A DNA stretch of 64,000 nt from Sphingobacterium sp. UGAL515B_05 (GCF_033097525.1 NZ_CP109907.1:3782001-3846000); one strand, 5' to 3'. Counted from the first letter of the stretch, positions 28,459-37,942 are shown. Notes: generated by a model from the sequence alone, not told the origin. Program-made: numbers and translations.

Positions 28459-29574
28459 ATGAAACAGAAGACTGCAAAGCGTTGGTTCAACTGGCATAAA
28501 TGGACAAGTCTAATTTGCACCATTTTTCTTCTATACCTCTGCATCACGGGCTTACCGTTGATCTTTCATGAAGAGATCGAACATCTACTAGAAGAAAATA
28601 AAGAGGCTGTAGTCACACAGCAGAAGTTAAGCCTCGATAAGTTGGCAGAAATTGCGGAATCTAGGTTTCCGGGAGAGAAGGTGCGCTATGCGTTCTGGGA
28701 TGAAAATGAAAAAAATAAGGTGCTTTTTGATGTCGTGGATAAACCGGATGCACCTTATGAGAAAAGTAAATATCTGGTTCTTAATGAGTATACCGGGGAG
28801 ATCTTGGGGGCGCCAAAAACGGATGGTCTGATGCATATCATTCTTAAACTGCATACCGATATGTTTTTGGGTATTCCTGGCAAATTATTTCTAGGCTTGA
28901 TGGGGATTTTATTTATGATTTCTATTGCCTCAGGGATTGTGCTATATGGGCCCATTATGAAAAAATATGATTTTGGAATGGTACGGAGGAATCGGTCCAA
29001 AAGACTTCAGTGGTTGGATACGCACAATTTGTTGGGGATCGCTTTAACGGCATGGATGCTGGTTGTCGGGTTTACAGGTGTAATCAATACGCTCTCCGAC
29101 GTGATCCTTGGGCTCTGGCAACAGGGACAGCTGGCCGAGATGACTGCACCTTATAAAAATCAAGAGCCCCTTAGAGCTAACTATAGCTCGCTGGAGGAGG
29201 CAAAGTTGTCGGCTGAAAACAGTGTGAAAGATATGAAGGCTGCAGTTATTGCTTATCCCGGAACTCCCTTTACTAGCAAGCATCATTATGCTGTATTTAT
29301 GCGTGGCAATTCAGAGCTGACATCGAAGCTACTCAGGCCCGTTCTGATTGATGCTAAAACGGGATTGGTAACGGATAGCCGGGAAATGCCCTGGTATGTC
29401 AATACGCTGTTCCTGTCCGAACCGCTGCATTTTGGAAATTATGGGGGGCCAATTCTTAAAATTGTTTGGGCTGTATTTGATGTCTTCACCATTTTCGTTC
29501 TGATAACAGGGCTCTATCTATGGATTGCCAGGCGTCGTGCAGAGCAGCAGCTATTTTTTGCTAAAGAATCTTAA
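28459..29574 (+). CDS. PepSY-associated transmembrane protein (siderophore-iron reductase/uptake partner)
   Basis: About 371 residues starting at ATG 28459 (MKQKTAKRWFNWHKWTS), which lies just after the promoter element; an in-frame ATG at 28423 lies upstream of it. Four membrane segments surround a large periplasmic PepSY-type region. The HKW motif near the N-terminus, LHTDMFLGIPGK and the conserved FTGVINTL segment fit the PepSY_TM family. These inner-membrane proteins accompany TonB-dependent siderophore receptors and are thought to help release iron. The receptor follows after one tiny gene. Confidence 0.88.
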   Translation: MKQKTAKRWFNWHKWTSLICTIFLLYLCITGLPLIFHEEIEHLLEENKEAVVTQQKLSLDKLAEIAESRFPGEKVRYAFWDENEKNKVLFDVVDKPDAPYEKSKYLVLNEYTGEILGAPKTDGLMHIILKLHTDMFLGIPGKLFLGLMGILFMISIASGIVLYGPIMKKYDFGMVRRNRSKRLQWLDTHNLLGIALTAWMLVVGFTGVINTLSDVILGLWQQGQLAEMTAPYKNQEPLRANYSSLEEAKLSAENSVKDMKAAVIAYPGTPFTSKHHYAVFMRGNSELTSKLLRPVLIDAKTGLVTDSREMPWYVNTLFLSEPLHFGNYGGPILKIVWAVFDVFTIFVLITGLYLWIARRRAEQQLFFAKES

Positions 29575-29576
29575 CC

Positions 29577-29741
29577 ATGAAAAATACCTTTCTAAAACTT
29601 TGGGGTATGCCATTACTATTGGCTGCGCTATCGCTGTTTGGACTAATTGTGGCACTGTTGGGCGATGGTCTATGGGACCATTTGGGTTGGCTTGCCCTTA
29701 CCGTCCCTCTATTTCTTGTGATTCGACACTATTACAAATAA
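29577..29741 (+). CDS. Small two-helix membrane protein in siderophore operon
   Basis: A 54-residue protein starting two bases after the PepSY stop. It begins MKNTFLKLWGMP and has two hydrophobic stretches (about 11-29 and 33-49), ending in VIRHYYK. Short proteins of this kind are regularly placed after PepSY_TM genes in Bacteroidota and Proteobacteria. Function is unknown; it may form a complex with the PepSY protein. A longer overlapping frame (29525-29761) lacks membrane-protein character and is rejected. Confidence 0.8.
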   Translation: MKNTFLKLWGMPLLLAALSLFGLIVALLGDGLWDHLGWLALTVPLFLVIRHYYK

Positions 29742-29763
29742 CTACAAATAAATTACCATAAAC

Positions 29764-31965
29764 ATGAAGAAGTTGATATTAAGTGCTTCTGTATTATCAA
29801 GTATCGCTGCCTATGGGCAACAAAAGGACACTGTAAAGATGAATAAAATGGATGAGGTCATCATTAATGCCTACATCAAGAAAGACAGTGAATACACCAA
29901 TAAAATGCCATTGCGGGCAATCGAAAATCCGCAGGTTTATTCTTCAATTGATCGTGTGGCTTTAGAAAATCAACTGATTTTTACTGTGGATGAAGCTTAT
30001 CGCAATGTGACCGGTTTGCAAAAAATGTGGAATGCAACAGGGCGTGCCGGCGATGGTGGCGCTTATGTCAACCTACGTGGATTTATTTCAAATAACTCGT
30101 TGCGGAACGGTTTGGTAGCTCCTGTAAGTGGTACAGTAGATGCCGTGAATATTGAAAAAATAGAAGTCTTAAAAGGACCTTCAGCTACGCTGTATGGAAG
30201 TAATGTGACTTCGTACGGTGGTGTGATCAACCGTGTCACGAAAAAACCGTATGATAGTCTGGCTGGCAATGTGTTGGTTTCGGCTGGAAGATATGATTAT
30301 TATCGCGCGCAGGCAGATCTTAATGCACCGTTGACAAGGGATAAAAGCGTTCTGTTTCGTGTTAATACAGCCTATACGACCGAAGGAAATTTTCAAAACC
30401 CGAAGGTACACAATACGTATTTTGCGTTTACTCCCAGTCTAACCTGGAAAGTAAATGATAAAGTGGATGTTAACTTCGAATATGAGATGTTTGACAACAA
30501 GGCCCAGTCTGAGCAGAACTTCTTTTTCGTAGGCCCGTTGTCTGCTTTTGGATTTTCGGGGATGAAAGACCTGGAGAAAGCGGGGCTTGATTATAAAAAG
30601 CCTTATGTGGGATCGGGGTTATACAATACAGGCCGCACGCGCAATTTGTTCGGACAGGTCAATTATAAAATTAACGAACATATCCGATCGTCGACAGCGA
30701 TCAATAGTGCCTATAGTTACTCCAATGGTTTCAATCCTTATTTCTATATCACGACGAAATCGTATGGTGCTGATCCCAACGATAAGGAAGTTGGTTTATA
30801 CCGCGGTGATCAGTCTACCGCAGATAGCAAGCAACGTTATCTACAGGTGCAGCAAAATTTTAATTTTGACTTTCATATCGGTCATATGCGTAACCGGACA
30901 GTTGTGGGCGGAGATTATCTGCGTACGCGCAATGATCAATTCTTTTACTTCGGTGTAATAGATTTTGTGCCTTTTACGGGGCAAACAGACTACAGCAATT
31001 TCAATGCTGACTATGTAACAAAATATTATAATTCAATCCGCAATACACCGGCTTGGGATAACGCAACCTGGCCATTGAAAAATAAGTCGAATACCTATAG
31101 CGCTTATGTATCCAATGTCATCACACCTGTACAGGGCTTAAACCTGATGACGGCGATTCGTTATGAAAGCGTTAAATTCAATGGCGGAGTGAAAGGCTCC
31201 AATGAAACTCCGGCCTATACACAGCGAGCATGGTCGCCCAAATTAGGGTTGGTCTATGAAATTGTGAAAGAGAAATTATCGGTATTTGGTAACTATCAGA
31301 ATAGCTTTACGAGCAATGGCTATTTTGTTTCCGATACAGCCTCTAACCTTTCTCTTTCGGACCCCGAAAAAGCCAACCAATGGGAGGGTGGATTTAAAGC
31401 AGATCTATGGCATGGAAAAGTTAATGCTACACTTAATTATTACAACATTAATGTTAAGAATACATTACAGACAATAGGTTATACACCACAGGGAAGGGCA
31501 ATCGAACAGCAAATGGGGAAACGCAACAGTAAAGGTGTTGAATTGGAAGTGAACGCTTATTTGGTCAAAGGCTTTTCATTGATCGCTGGGCTGAGCTACA
31601 ATGATTCTAAATTTACAGAAACGACAGATGCCACTGTTTTGGGTAAGAGACCGAATACCGCGTCTTCACCATGGTTGGCAAACTTCAATGCTACGTATCA
31701 GTTTATGGACGGCAACCTAAAAGGCCTTGGTCTGGGCTTCGGTGGAAACTATGCAAGTGCCAACAAGATTATCAATGCGACAAATGGAACATTTGAATTG
31801 CCTAAATATGTTGTTCTCAATGCCAATGTCTTCTATGATACGAAGAAGTTCAGAGTTGGGGCAAAAGCAGATAACCTGACCAATGCGCACTATTGGATTG
31901 GTTACACTACAGCTAATGCACAAAAGCTATTGAATGTTGTCGGGAGTTTTAGCTATAAGTTTTAA
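29764..31965 (+). CDS. TonB-dependent siderophore receptor
   Basis: A 733-residue outer-membrane receptor. A signal peptide ends near YGQQK. A plug domain covers about 40-165 (NVTGLQKMWNATG, KIEVLKGPSATLYG), followed by a 22-stranded barrel ending with an aromatic C-terminus (VVGSFSYKF). It has no N-terminal signalling or carboxypeptidase-like extension, unlike the SusC protein at 39 kb. It would import a ferric siderophore with energy from TonB. It ends the PepSY operon and is followed by a strong terminator. Confidence 0.93.
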   Translation: MKKLILSASVLSSIAAYGQQKDTVKMNKMDEVIINAYIKKDSEYTNKMPLRAIENPQVYSSIDRVALENQLIFTVDEAYRNVTGLQKMWNATGRAGDGGAYVNLRGFISNNSLRNGLVAPVSGTVDAVNIEKIEVLKGPSATLYGSNVTSYGGVINRVTKKPYDSLAGNVLVSAGRYDYYRAQADLNAPLTRDKSVLFRVNTAYTTEGNFQNPKVHNTYFAFTPSLTWKVNDKVDVNFEYEMFDNKAQSEQNFFFVGPLSAFGFSGMKDLEKAGLDYKKPYVGSGLYNTGRTRNLFGQVNYKINEHIRSSTAINSAYSYSNGFNPYFYITTKSYGADPNDKEVGLYRGDQSTADSKQRYLQVQQNFNFDFHIGHMRNRTVVGGDYLRTRNDQFFYFGVIDFVPFTGQTDYSNFNADYVTKYYNSIRNTPAWDNATWPLKNKSNTYSAYVSNVITPVQGLNLMTAIRYESVKFNGGVKGSNETPAYTQRAWSPKLGLVYEIVKEKLSVFGNYQNSFTSNGYFVSDTASNLSLSDPEKANQWEGGFKADLWHGKVNATLNYYNINVKNTLQTIGYTPQGRAIEQQMGKRNSKGVELEVNAYLVKGFSLIAGLSYNDSKFTETTDATVLGKRPNTASSPWLANFNATYQFMDGNLKGLGLGFGGNYASANKIINATNGTFELPKYVVLNANVFYDTKKFRVGAKADNLTNAHYWIGYTTANAQKLLNVVGSFSYKF

Positions 31966-31984
31966 TTCGGTTTGCTAAAACCAT

Positions 31985-32016
31985 AAAAGCCTCCATTCAA
32001 TGGAGGCTTTTTGTTT
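31985..32016. terminator. Bidirectional terminator between receptor and methyltransferase
   Basis: AAAAGCCTCC and GGAGGCTTTT form a perfect stem around ATTCAAT with A/T tails on both sides; it serves the convergent genes on each strand. Confidence 0.88.
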
Positions 32017-32080
32017 GTTTTGTATTTCGAATGTGATCTACATAGGCCCTGACATGGCTTTATTAGGATGAATTCAAATT

Positions 32081-32800
32081 TTACTTTTTGATAGCTTCCA
32101 GCATGAAAAGCCCTTCAGTTTCAACAGGGAGCTCAAGAATACGATTTTGGGCATCCATATCGACTTCAATAGAACCAAATCCAACTGCTTCCAATAGTTC
32201 GACGTCTTTCGCAGGACGTTGATGTGCACTGATGTCCAATGCCGATTTGATGTCATTGATCTGATCGATAGCGCCGGATGGGCATTCATCATGCCTGTCG
32301 GTACTAAAGACCGTTTTCCCAAAATCGGCATCCAGGTTGATCAGTTTTCCACCCGGCTTAAGCACGCGTTCCATTTCACGGTAACATTGCTCAAGATCGG
32401 GGATGGTCCATGTCATCAATCTCGTGAAAACGAGGTCAAAGGTATTGGCTTCAAATTGCAGTTCTTGTGCATCCATGACTCGGTAGTGTACGCTAACTTC
32501 TAGTTCTTGGCTAACGAGTTTTGCATATTCAATCATCTGTGGGGAGAGGTCAACGGCAGTAACCTCAAAATCCGCAAGGGTCATAATGTTGGCAAAATAT
32601 CCCGTAGCAGTACCAACCTCAAGTACTTTATTGCCCGCAGTCTGGCTACGGATGGACTTGAAAAACGCAAGCCAGCGTTCAGTTTCTGGTCGGGACCAGG
32701 CTTCATCCCGTTCCTTGCGCCAGGAAGTACTACGGTCATTCCAGTATGCTGTTATCCTATCAATCATCGCAATAATTTTAGTAGGGACAAATTTATCCAT
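32081..32800 (-). CDS. Class I SAM-dependent methyltransferase
   Basis: A 239-residue methyltransferase. The SAM-binding motif VLEVGTATGYF, the acidic residue in VTAVDLSP, motif MDAQELQFEANTFDLVFTRL and the GGKLINLDADF segment are visible. The real start may be ATG 32767 (MIDRITAYWNDRS), which matches the usual beginning of such proteins better. Substrate unknown. It stands alone between a terminator and the divergent gap before the PH-like protein. Confidence 0.85.
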   Translation of the reverse strand: MDKFVPTKIIAMIDRITAYWNDRSTSWRKERDEAWSRPETERWLAFFKSIRSQTAGNKVLEVGTATGYFANIMTLADFEVTAVDLSPQMIEYAKLVSQELEVSVHYRVMDAQELQFEANTFDLVFTRLMTWTIPDLEQCYREMERVLKPGGKLINLDADFGKTVFSTDRHDECPSGAIDQINDIKSALDISAHQRPAKDVELLEAVGFGSIEVDMDAQNRILELPVETEGLFMLEAIKK

Positions 32801-32988
32801 TTTATCAGCAACAATTGCTGGAATTTATGTCATATCTCCGATCAGCTTATTTTGGATTTTTATTCTGCTTGCCACAGCTGCAGACATAAATATCACTCAG
32901 CCAATGTACCAACGTAGTAATAAATAATAAGCAATACCTGTTGAATGTTGCACGATGACGCGGGTGATTTTGCTCAGGAAAACAAATT

Positions 32989-33693
32989 TTAGCTGTTTTT
33001 TGATTGTTTCAGTTCATCAATTGTCCGGTTGTAGCGGTCATAAATGACTTTTTCAGGTTCAAAATTTGGATTAGGTTTCCAATATTCTTCGATCTGAACC
33101 GTATTTTCCCTTAAGGTGGTCTTTGAGCTCAGTAGTGTTCCTTTTCCATGGACTTCGTTTATGTCAACAGGGTTGATGGAGGAAAAATGTTTCTCTAGCA
33201 TTTTTGGTATTTCGGGAAAATTGATGCAATTCTCATCTATAACGACCTTTTTACTTTTTTTTATCAGGGGTAGGAGTGCTTTGGCTATCCATCCCGGTTT
33301 CTCTGACGCGATTTGAAATGCCGGTTGTGTCAGATAAAAGATGAACTGTACCCGATCGTCGCTGTGGTAGTTGCTGTACACAATGGTTTCGATAGTTTCC
33401 CACGCAATAAATTGGGTTGTTTTTAGCAGGGGGATTTGGTGGGATAGGCCCTTAGCATCAGATGTTACCCTTTCCTGTTGCGCTATCTGTCGTGCCATGG
33501 TTTTCTCAGAGACTCGAAATCCAGCAGTCATACCGTATAGGATAATACCGGGAAATAGGATGAAAAGTCCAGAAACGAAATAGGCACCTACGACTTTGCT
33601 GTCATGAGCAATCATAAATATGGTCAAACCTATTCCAACGCAGATAAACAGCCCAAGAAATAATTTAATGATTAAAAGAGGATTAAACTTCAT
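32989..33693 (-). CDS. Membrane protein with PH-like domain, function unknown
   Basis: A 234-residue protein with two N-terminal membrane helices (about 5-28 and 34-55), then a soluble region that resembles a bacterial PH-like domain (FIAWETIETIVYSNYHSDDR, then FIFYLTQPA). The C-terminal third is charged and unassigned. No named family is recognised with confidence. It is separated from neighbours on both sides and is probably expressed alone. Confidence 0.65.
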   Translation of the reverse strand: MKFNPLLIIKLFLGLFICVGIGLTIFMIAHDSKVVGAYFVSGLFILFPGIILYGMTAGFRVSEKTMARQIAQQERVTSDAKGLSHQIPLLKTTQFIAWETIETIVYSNYHSDDRVQFIFYLTQPAFQIASEKPGWIAKALLPLIKKSKKVVIDENCINFPEIPKMLEKHFSSINPVDINEVHGKGTLLSSKTTLRENTVQIEEYWKPNPNFEPEKVIYDRYNRTIDELKQSKNS

Positions 33694-33782
33694 TTGCTCA
33701 AAGCCCGTGATTTTTAGTTAAATGTACCAAAAGTTATTGATTTTTCAGAACGTATATGGACATATTGAAAAGAAACAATTCG

Positions 33783-33812
33783 TTGCTGGTATGTCAATAA
33801 TTAGTATATTTG
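33783..33812 (+). promoter_or_regulatory. Bacteroidota-type promoter of the cysteine-motif/cytochrome cluster
   Basis: TTG (33783-33785) and TATATTTG (33805-33812) are exactly 19 bp apart, a full match to the consensus. The predicted start of transcription is near 33819, nine bases before the first ATG. Confidence 0.75.
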
Positions 33813-33827
33813 CTGCACTAGCGATAC

Positions 33828-34205
33828 ATGAAAGCGAAACAATTGATATGGATTCTATTGCCGCTGATGCTCCTGCAGAGCTTCTCGTCGGTATGGCTAT
33901 GGACTGTTTTTGAATTTAACAGAGATTATATCGCTAAGAATGAGTGTATCAATCGATTCAACGAAAAGGCACTTTCCTGTAGAGGACAATGTATTTTGAT
34001 GAAGAAAATGCGTGAACATGAGGAGAAGGAACAAAAGAACCTTGAATCACGTATCATTGACGTTGTATTTATCAATAATCAGCAGCATTTTAACCTTGAT
34101 ATCGCTTTTTTTGAAGAAGCAGCTGCGGAGACCTTACTTCCAGCATATCAGGCAAACTATTCCTATAGACCAATCTTTACTATTTTTCATCCACCTTTGG
34201 TTTAA
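33828..34205 (+). CDS. Small cysteine-motif membrane protein (paralogue of 35687-36073)
   Basis: A 125-residue protein with one N-terminal hydrophobic segment (about 5-27), which could be an anchor or signal. After it comes a conserved block: FEFNRDYIAKNECINRF followed by SCRGQC, that is four positions with three clustered cysteines, and a charged helix. The C-terminus ends IFHPPLV. The second copy downstream shares the same block and ending. The family is widespread in Bacteroidota next to metal or heme genes, but I know no proven role. Cysteine spacing suggests binding of copper or a thiol partner; inference. Confidence 0.75.
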   Translation: MKAKQLIWILLPLMLLQSFSSVWLWTVFEFNRDYIAKNECINRFNEKALSCRGQCILMKKMREHEEKEQKNLESRIIDVVFINNQQHFNLDIAFFEEAAAETLLPAYQANYSYRPIFTIFHPPLV

Positions 34206-34288
34206 GTCATTTTGCTTTTCGTACGGGCTGTCGGCATGTTGACTGATGGCAGGTACTGTCTATTTTCAAAAGATTTAAATCAATACAT

Positions 34289-35143
34289 ATGAATTTATAT
34301 TCCCGTGTCGGGACTGTCGGGGGCGTAATCTTACTGCTGCTCGCGTTTTCAGTTACTTTTTTAACTTCATCCTGTACTGCCGATCATTCAGAAAAGAACG
34401 GTAAGAATGCTACGGATTTTATCCGGCCTAAGGAGACCGATCTAGTCCGTATAGCGGATACAGTTTGGGAGGCTACCAAATATGCCGTATTTGCGGATGC
34501 CAAACTCAACAATAAATATCATACTATTTACCTGCGTTTAAGAGATACTTTGGGAAAGCCGATCAATGATAAGTCGCTTGATTTCTATCCAGAAATGAGT
34601 ATGGGACGCATGAAGCATGGTGGCCCCTTTGAACCTCCAATCGCGCTTGGTGAAGGCTGGTATAGCAGCCGGATGGTTTTTATAATGGCAGATATCCCGC
34701 AGATGGGAACGGGTTGGCAATTACATACGATACGCAGTCACGGTCGTATAAAAGATACGCTCGCCATTAAGATTCCGGTTACTGCCGCAGCAACCATGCG
34801 AACGATGAGTTCAGGAACCAGAGACGATAGCCGCGTATTTATTTCCTGTCTATTGCCTGATAGCGTAAAGCAGGGAAAACATCCGATTCGATTTTTAATG
34901 AATAAAATGGATGGTCATCATTTTCCGGTATTAGATCATTATGTCATTAAACTAAAGACCACTATGCCTGCTATGGGACAGGAATCTTTGGGGAATGCAG
35001 CGGCCGAAAGTACAGGTAATGGTTACTATGAAGGCACTGTTAATTTTTCTATGCCGGGTCGCTGGGAAGTCATTGTCGAACTATGGAAAGCGGGCAAAAA
35101 ATCAAATCAGGATGATATTAAATATCTGATACAGGTCAATTAA
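34289..35143 (+). CDS. Lipoprotein with two YtkA-like beta-sandwich domains
   Basis: A 284-residue exported protein. The signal segment ends LTSSCTAD, so lipidation at Cys is likely although the lipobox is imperfect. Two similar modules follow, each with a methionine-rich motif: EMSMGRMKHGG (about residue 106) and TTMPAMGQESLG (about 228). YtkA/FixH-like domains with such Met motifs are often linked to copper handling and cytochrome oxidase assembly. It lies between the first cysteine-motif protein and the cytochrome, in one transcription unit. Confidence 0.7.
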   Translation: MNLYSRVGTVGGVILLLLAFSVTFLTSSCTADHSEKNGKNATDFIRPKETDLVRIADTVWEATKYAVFADAKLNNKYHTIYLRLRDTLGKPINDKSLDFYPEMSMGRMKHGGPFEPPIALGEGWYSSRMVFIMADIPQMGTGWQLHTIRSHGRIKDTLAIKIPVTAAATMRTMSSGTRDDSRVFISCLLPDSVKQGKHPIRFLMNKMDGHHFPVLDHYVIKLKTTMPAMGQESLGNAAAESTGNGYYEGTVNFSMPGRWEVIVELWKAGKKSNQDDIKYLIQVN

Positions 35144-35185
35144 TACGTTCAGAACTTATTTTACCAATATACTTAAACAATAAAA

Positions 35186-35677
35186 ATGAAAAAGAGAATC
35201 AACGTAATCCTATGCTGTTTCGGTTTTGTAGCTATACTGGCGTGTAGCGGAAATGAGGGTACAAAAGCCAAGAAAGAAGATCGTACTCAACAACCTTCTG
35301 CAGCTGAGCCCGCTGCGATGCTCGATTATAAAACAGAAGGATCCAAAGGCGTAGGGACTATTACGTCCTTTGAACACAAAGCCTTTGATGCGCAGCTTGC
35401 AAATAAGGGGGTAGAATTATTTGTCTCAAAATGTGCAATGTGCCACAGTTTTGATCGTACATTAGTTGGCCCATCATTGGATGCTGTCATCAAACGTCGC
35501 ACACCAGAATGGATTATGAACATGATGCTGGATCCGGCAACTATGTTGGAGAAGGATGGCGACGCGAAAGCGCTTAGCAAGGAATATGCTTCACCAATGA
35601 TTAGTTTGGGCTTGAAGCAAGAGGAGGCGCGTGCCATTTTAGAATATTTGCGCGAACGTAATAGCACTGCAAAATAG
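35186..35677 (+). CDS. Lipoprotein cytochrome c
   Basis: A 163-residue protein with lipoprotein signal (ILACSGNE). One heme c site is present, CAMCH, and a downstream methionine (YASPMISLG) is the probable second ligand. The size and motif match class I cytochromes c. It would carry electrons in the periplasm, anchored to a membrane. No oxidase gene is in the window. The second cysteine-motif protein starts nine bases after its stop. Confidence 0.88.
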   Translation: MKKRINVILCCFGFVAILACSGNEGTKAKKEDRTQQPSAAEPAAMLDYKTEGSKGVGTITSFEHKAFDAQLANKGVELFVSKCAMCHSFDRTLVGPSLDAVIKRRTPEWIMNMMLDPATMLEKDGDAKALSKEYASPMISLGLKQEEARAILEYLRERNSTAK

Positions 35678-35686
35678 ATCGGATCA

Positions 35687-36073
35687 ATGAAGTTTCAGCG
35701 CTGTAGATGGTGGTTTTGTATGATAATGGCTTGGGCAATATGTGTGCAGGCAACCAATCTATTGTGGGCATTTATTGAATTTGAGTGCAATCGCACGTAT
35801 ATCGCGCAAAATCTCTGTGTCAATCGTTTTGAACCGGCCGTGAGCTGCAAAGGTTTCTGTTACCTCAGTGAGAAAACGGTTGAACAAAAGGATGTAAACG
35901 ATGTACTTGCTAAAATGAAGGGGATGGAAACATTGGTCTTCGTGCAGTATATGAAGGAAATCTTGCTGTGCTCTCCAATAGTACCTGTTGTGAAGATTAT
36001 CTATCCGAAAACCTTTGCTTCCGATACCTCTAGGGGGATCCTACCTGAAATTTTTAGACCGCCAATTATTTGA
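35687..36073 (+). CDS. Small cysteine-motif membrane protein (paralogue of 33828-34205)
   Basis: A 128-residue protein with an N-terminal hydrophobic segment (about 9-27). The conserved block reads FECNRTYIAQNLCVNRF then SCKGFCYL; the C-terminus ends IFRPPII. This matches the first copy at FE-x-NR-x-YIA-x-N-x-C-[IV]-NRF, SC-[RK]-G-x-C-x-L and the F-[HR]-PP tail. The rest has diverged, so the pair is an old duplication. The two copies bracket the YtkA-like lipoprotein and the cytochrome. Confidence 0.72.
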   Translation: MKFQRCRWWFCMIMAWAICVQATNLLWAFIEFECNRTYIAQNLCVNRFEPAVSCKGFCYLSEKTVEQKDVNDVLAKMKGMETLVFVQYMKEILLCSPIVPVVKIIYPKTFASDTSRGILPEIFRPPII

Positions 36074-36112
36074 TTATTCCACAAGTGTTTTTTACAGAAT
36101 AATCATATAGAA

Positions 36113-36979
36113 ATGGTAGTACGAAAAGAGAAACTAGATTTTTTAAAATTAGAAGATATTGATTCCACTTCGAGGGGAATCGTTATTATGCCTATAGCAG
36201 ATTTTTTAGGAGCTAAAGCAAATCAGAATACGCTACATGTAAGATCGTTTTATAGCCTTTTGTTTGTTAAGAGTGGTGAACTGTTTCTGGTAGCCGATCA
36301 AAATGTACATCTTGTAAGTGCCCCGGATATAATTAGCATAAATTCAAATTGCGTATGTAGTTTTCAGGCGGATTCGTCCATAGAAGGATACAGTGTCTTA
36401 TTTACGGAATCGTTTTTCATGGAACGACAGAACACAGAAGTAACAAACTACTTTCATTTTTTAAGGAGCAGGTGTAAGCATACATTTGTACTCTCAAAAG
36501 AAAGTGTGACCAGTTGTCTACAGGTCGTAAGTTTGATGCAGTCTGCTTATAATTCAATAAAATTGAGCGTTAATGACGAATTAAACCGCTACTTAACCAT
36601 ACTGTTCCAGATTTTGGGGCGGCAAATCGTGGTCGATCATGTGGCTACAGAGCAGGATGAAGGCGACGATAAGATCCGAAATTTTGAGTCGTTGGTTGAT
36701 AGCCATTACACGCAGCAGCGTTATCCGTCATTTTATGCAGCGCAATTGAATATATCGATCAATTATCTCAATCGGATTTGTCGCAAAAAAAGATCGACTA
36801 GCTGCGGTAGTATTATCCGTGGGCGCATACTATTGGAGGCAGAGCGTTTGCTTTACCATACTGTTAAAACGGTAAAAGAAATTGCTTTTGAACTCGGTTT
36901 TGAAAATGTACCATATTTCAGTACATTTTTTAAAGCAAATAAAGGAATGAGCCCTGAGGAGTTTAGGAAAAACTGTTAA
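36113..36979 (+). CDS. AraC-family transcriptional regulator
   Basis: A 288-residue regulator with a cupin-type N-domain (about 1-170) and a C-terminal AraC HTH (about 190-288; FYAAQLNISINYLNRICRK region and ELGFENVPYFSTFFK). It follows the second cysteine-motif gene by 39 bp on the same strand and is closed by a terminator, so it is probably part of that unit and may regulate it. The inducer is unknown. Confidence 0.85.
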   Translation: MVVRKEKLDFLKLEDIDSTSRGIVIMPIADFLGAKANQNTLHVRSFYSLLFVKSGELFLVADQNVHLVSAPDIISINSNCVCSFQADSSIEGYSVLFTESFFMERQNTEVTNYFHFLRSRCKHTFVLSKESVTSCLQVVSLMQSAYNSIKLSVNDELNRYLTILFQILGRQIVVDHVATEQDEGDDKIRNFESLVDSHYTQQRYPSFYAAQLNISINYLNRICRKKRSTSCGSIIRGRILLEAERLLYHTVKTVKEIAFELGFENVPYFSTFFKANKGMSPEEFRKNC

Positions 36980-36993
36980 TTTAAATACGTCTA

Positions 36994-37028
36994 AAAGCCT
37001 TTTTCAAAACTGAAAAAGGCTTTATTTT
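36994..37028 (+). terminator. Rho-independent terminator after AraC gene
   Basis: Perfect 13-bp stem (AAAGCCTTTTTCA / TGAAAAAGGCTTT) around AAAC, then ATTTTT. Confidence 0.9.
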
Positions 37029-37227
37029 TCCGTTATAACGCCTTCCTGAGGCTTGATAAAAAGAATAAAAATGGATTTTCCATTTCCTTTTTATATTTTA
37101 GTAATAAGATTCAACCAATTATCTTCTATTACCAAAAAAGTATCGAGATAAATTTATGTTCGCTTAACAGTAAAGTTAAATGGACATCGTTTATTTATCC
37201 ATATTTTTTTACGATAAGAAACAACCG

Positions 37228-37794
37228 ATGAGTTTAAAGGAAATGCCTATAGAGATGAATACGTTCACTCTTTTCCAGCAAGGAAATGAGCAGGCTTTTC
37301 GACGTGTGTTTGAAAAATATCAACCAGAGATCTTTTCACGTGCTTTATATTTCTCAGGTCAGTCGGAAGAGGCGGAAGAGATTACACAGGAAGCTTTTGT
37401 GCAATTATATCGTTATCGTGAAAAAATAAATGCACCGGAATCAATTTATCCCTTTTTATATCGCGTGGCCAAACGTATGGCTATTTCTGGATTTAGAAGA
37501 AAGGTATTGCGCGACCAATATGAACTCGAGCGGCATGCAGATTGGGAAGAGGCTGGACAGGCCCTTGCACAACAACTGGACTACCGTGAGCTGCAACAGG
37601 AATTGGAAAAAATCATCGGAGAACTTCCTGAACAGCAGCAGCATATCTACCGCCTAAATAAGCTGGAGGATCATAGTTATCAGGATATTGCCGAACAGGT
37701 GGGGCTATCCAAAAATACGGTACGCAATCATCTGGCATTGGCCAGCAAATTTGTCCGCCTTCGTCTGGACAAGATTTTTCTGTTTTTTTTATAA
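37228..37794 (+). CDS. ECF RNA polymerase sigma factor
   Basis: About 188 residues from ATG 37228 (MSLKEMPIE); ATG 37180 would add an unlikely aromatic leader. Region 2 (EEITQEAFVQLYRYR) and region 4 (LEDHSYQDIAEQVGLSKNT) are clear. Bacteroidota sigma factors of this type sit before a FecR anti-sigma factor and a SusC/SusD pair and switch them on when the receptor binds substrate. The same order follows here. Confidence 0.9.
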   Translation: MSLKEMPIEMNTFTLFQQGNEQAFRRVFEKYQPEIFSRALYFSGQSEEAEEITQEAFVQLYRYREKINAPESIYPFLYRVAKRMAISGFRRKVLRDQYELERHADWEEAGQALAQQLDYRELQQELEKIIGELPEQQQHIYRLNKLEDHSYQDIAEQVGLSKNTVRNHLALASKFVRLRLDKIFLFFL

Positions 37795-37942
37795 CCTAAA
37801 GTAGCTTTAACATAGCATAGGTATTAGTGCCCTAGATAATCAAGGGGATGATGTCGCTTTTATTTTTTTTAAAATATTTTCAACTCCATTGGTACATCTT
37901 TCTTTTTCGCTCGATTAGTTATTATAGAAGAGCAAAGAAAGC

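Noticed and set aside
33722..33913. 63-codon frame on the plus strand
   Set aside because: Overlaps the promoter and start of the first cysteine-motif gene; the promoter lies inside it.
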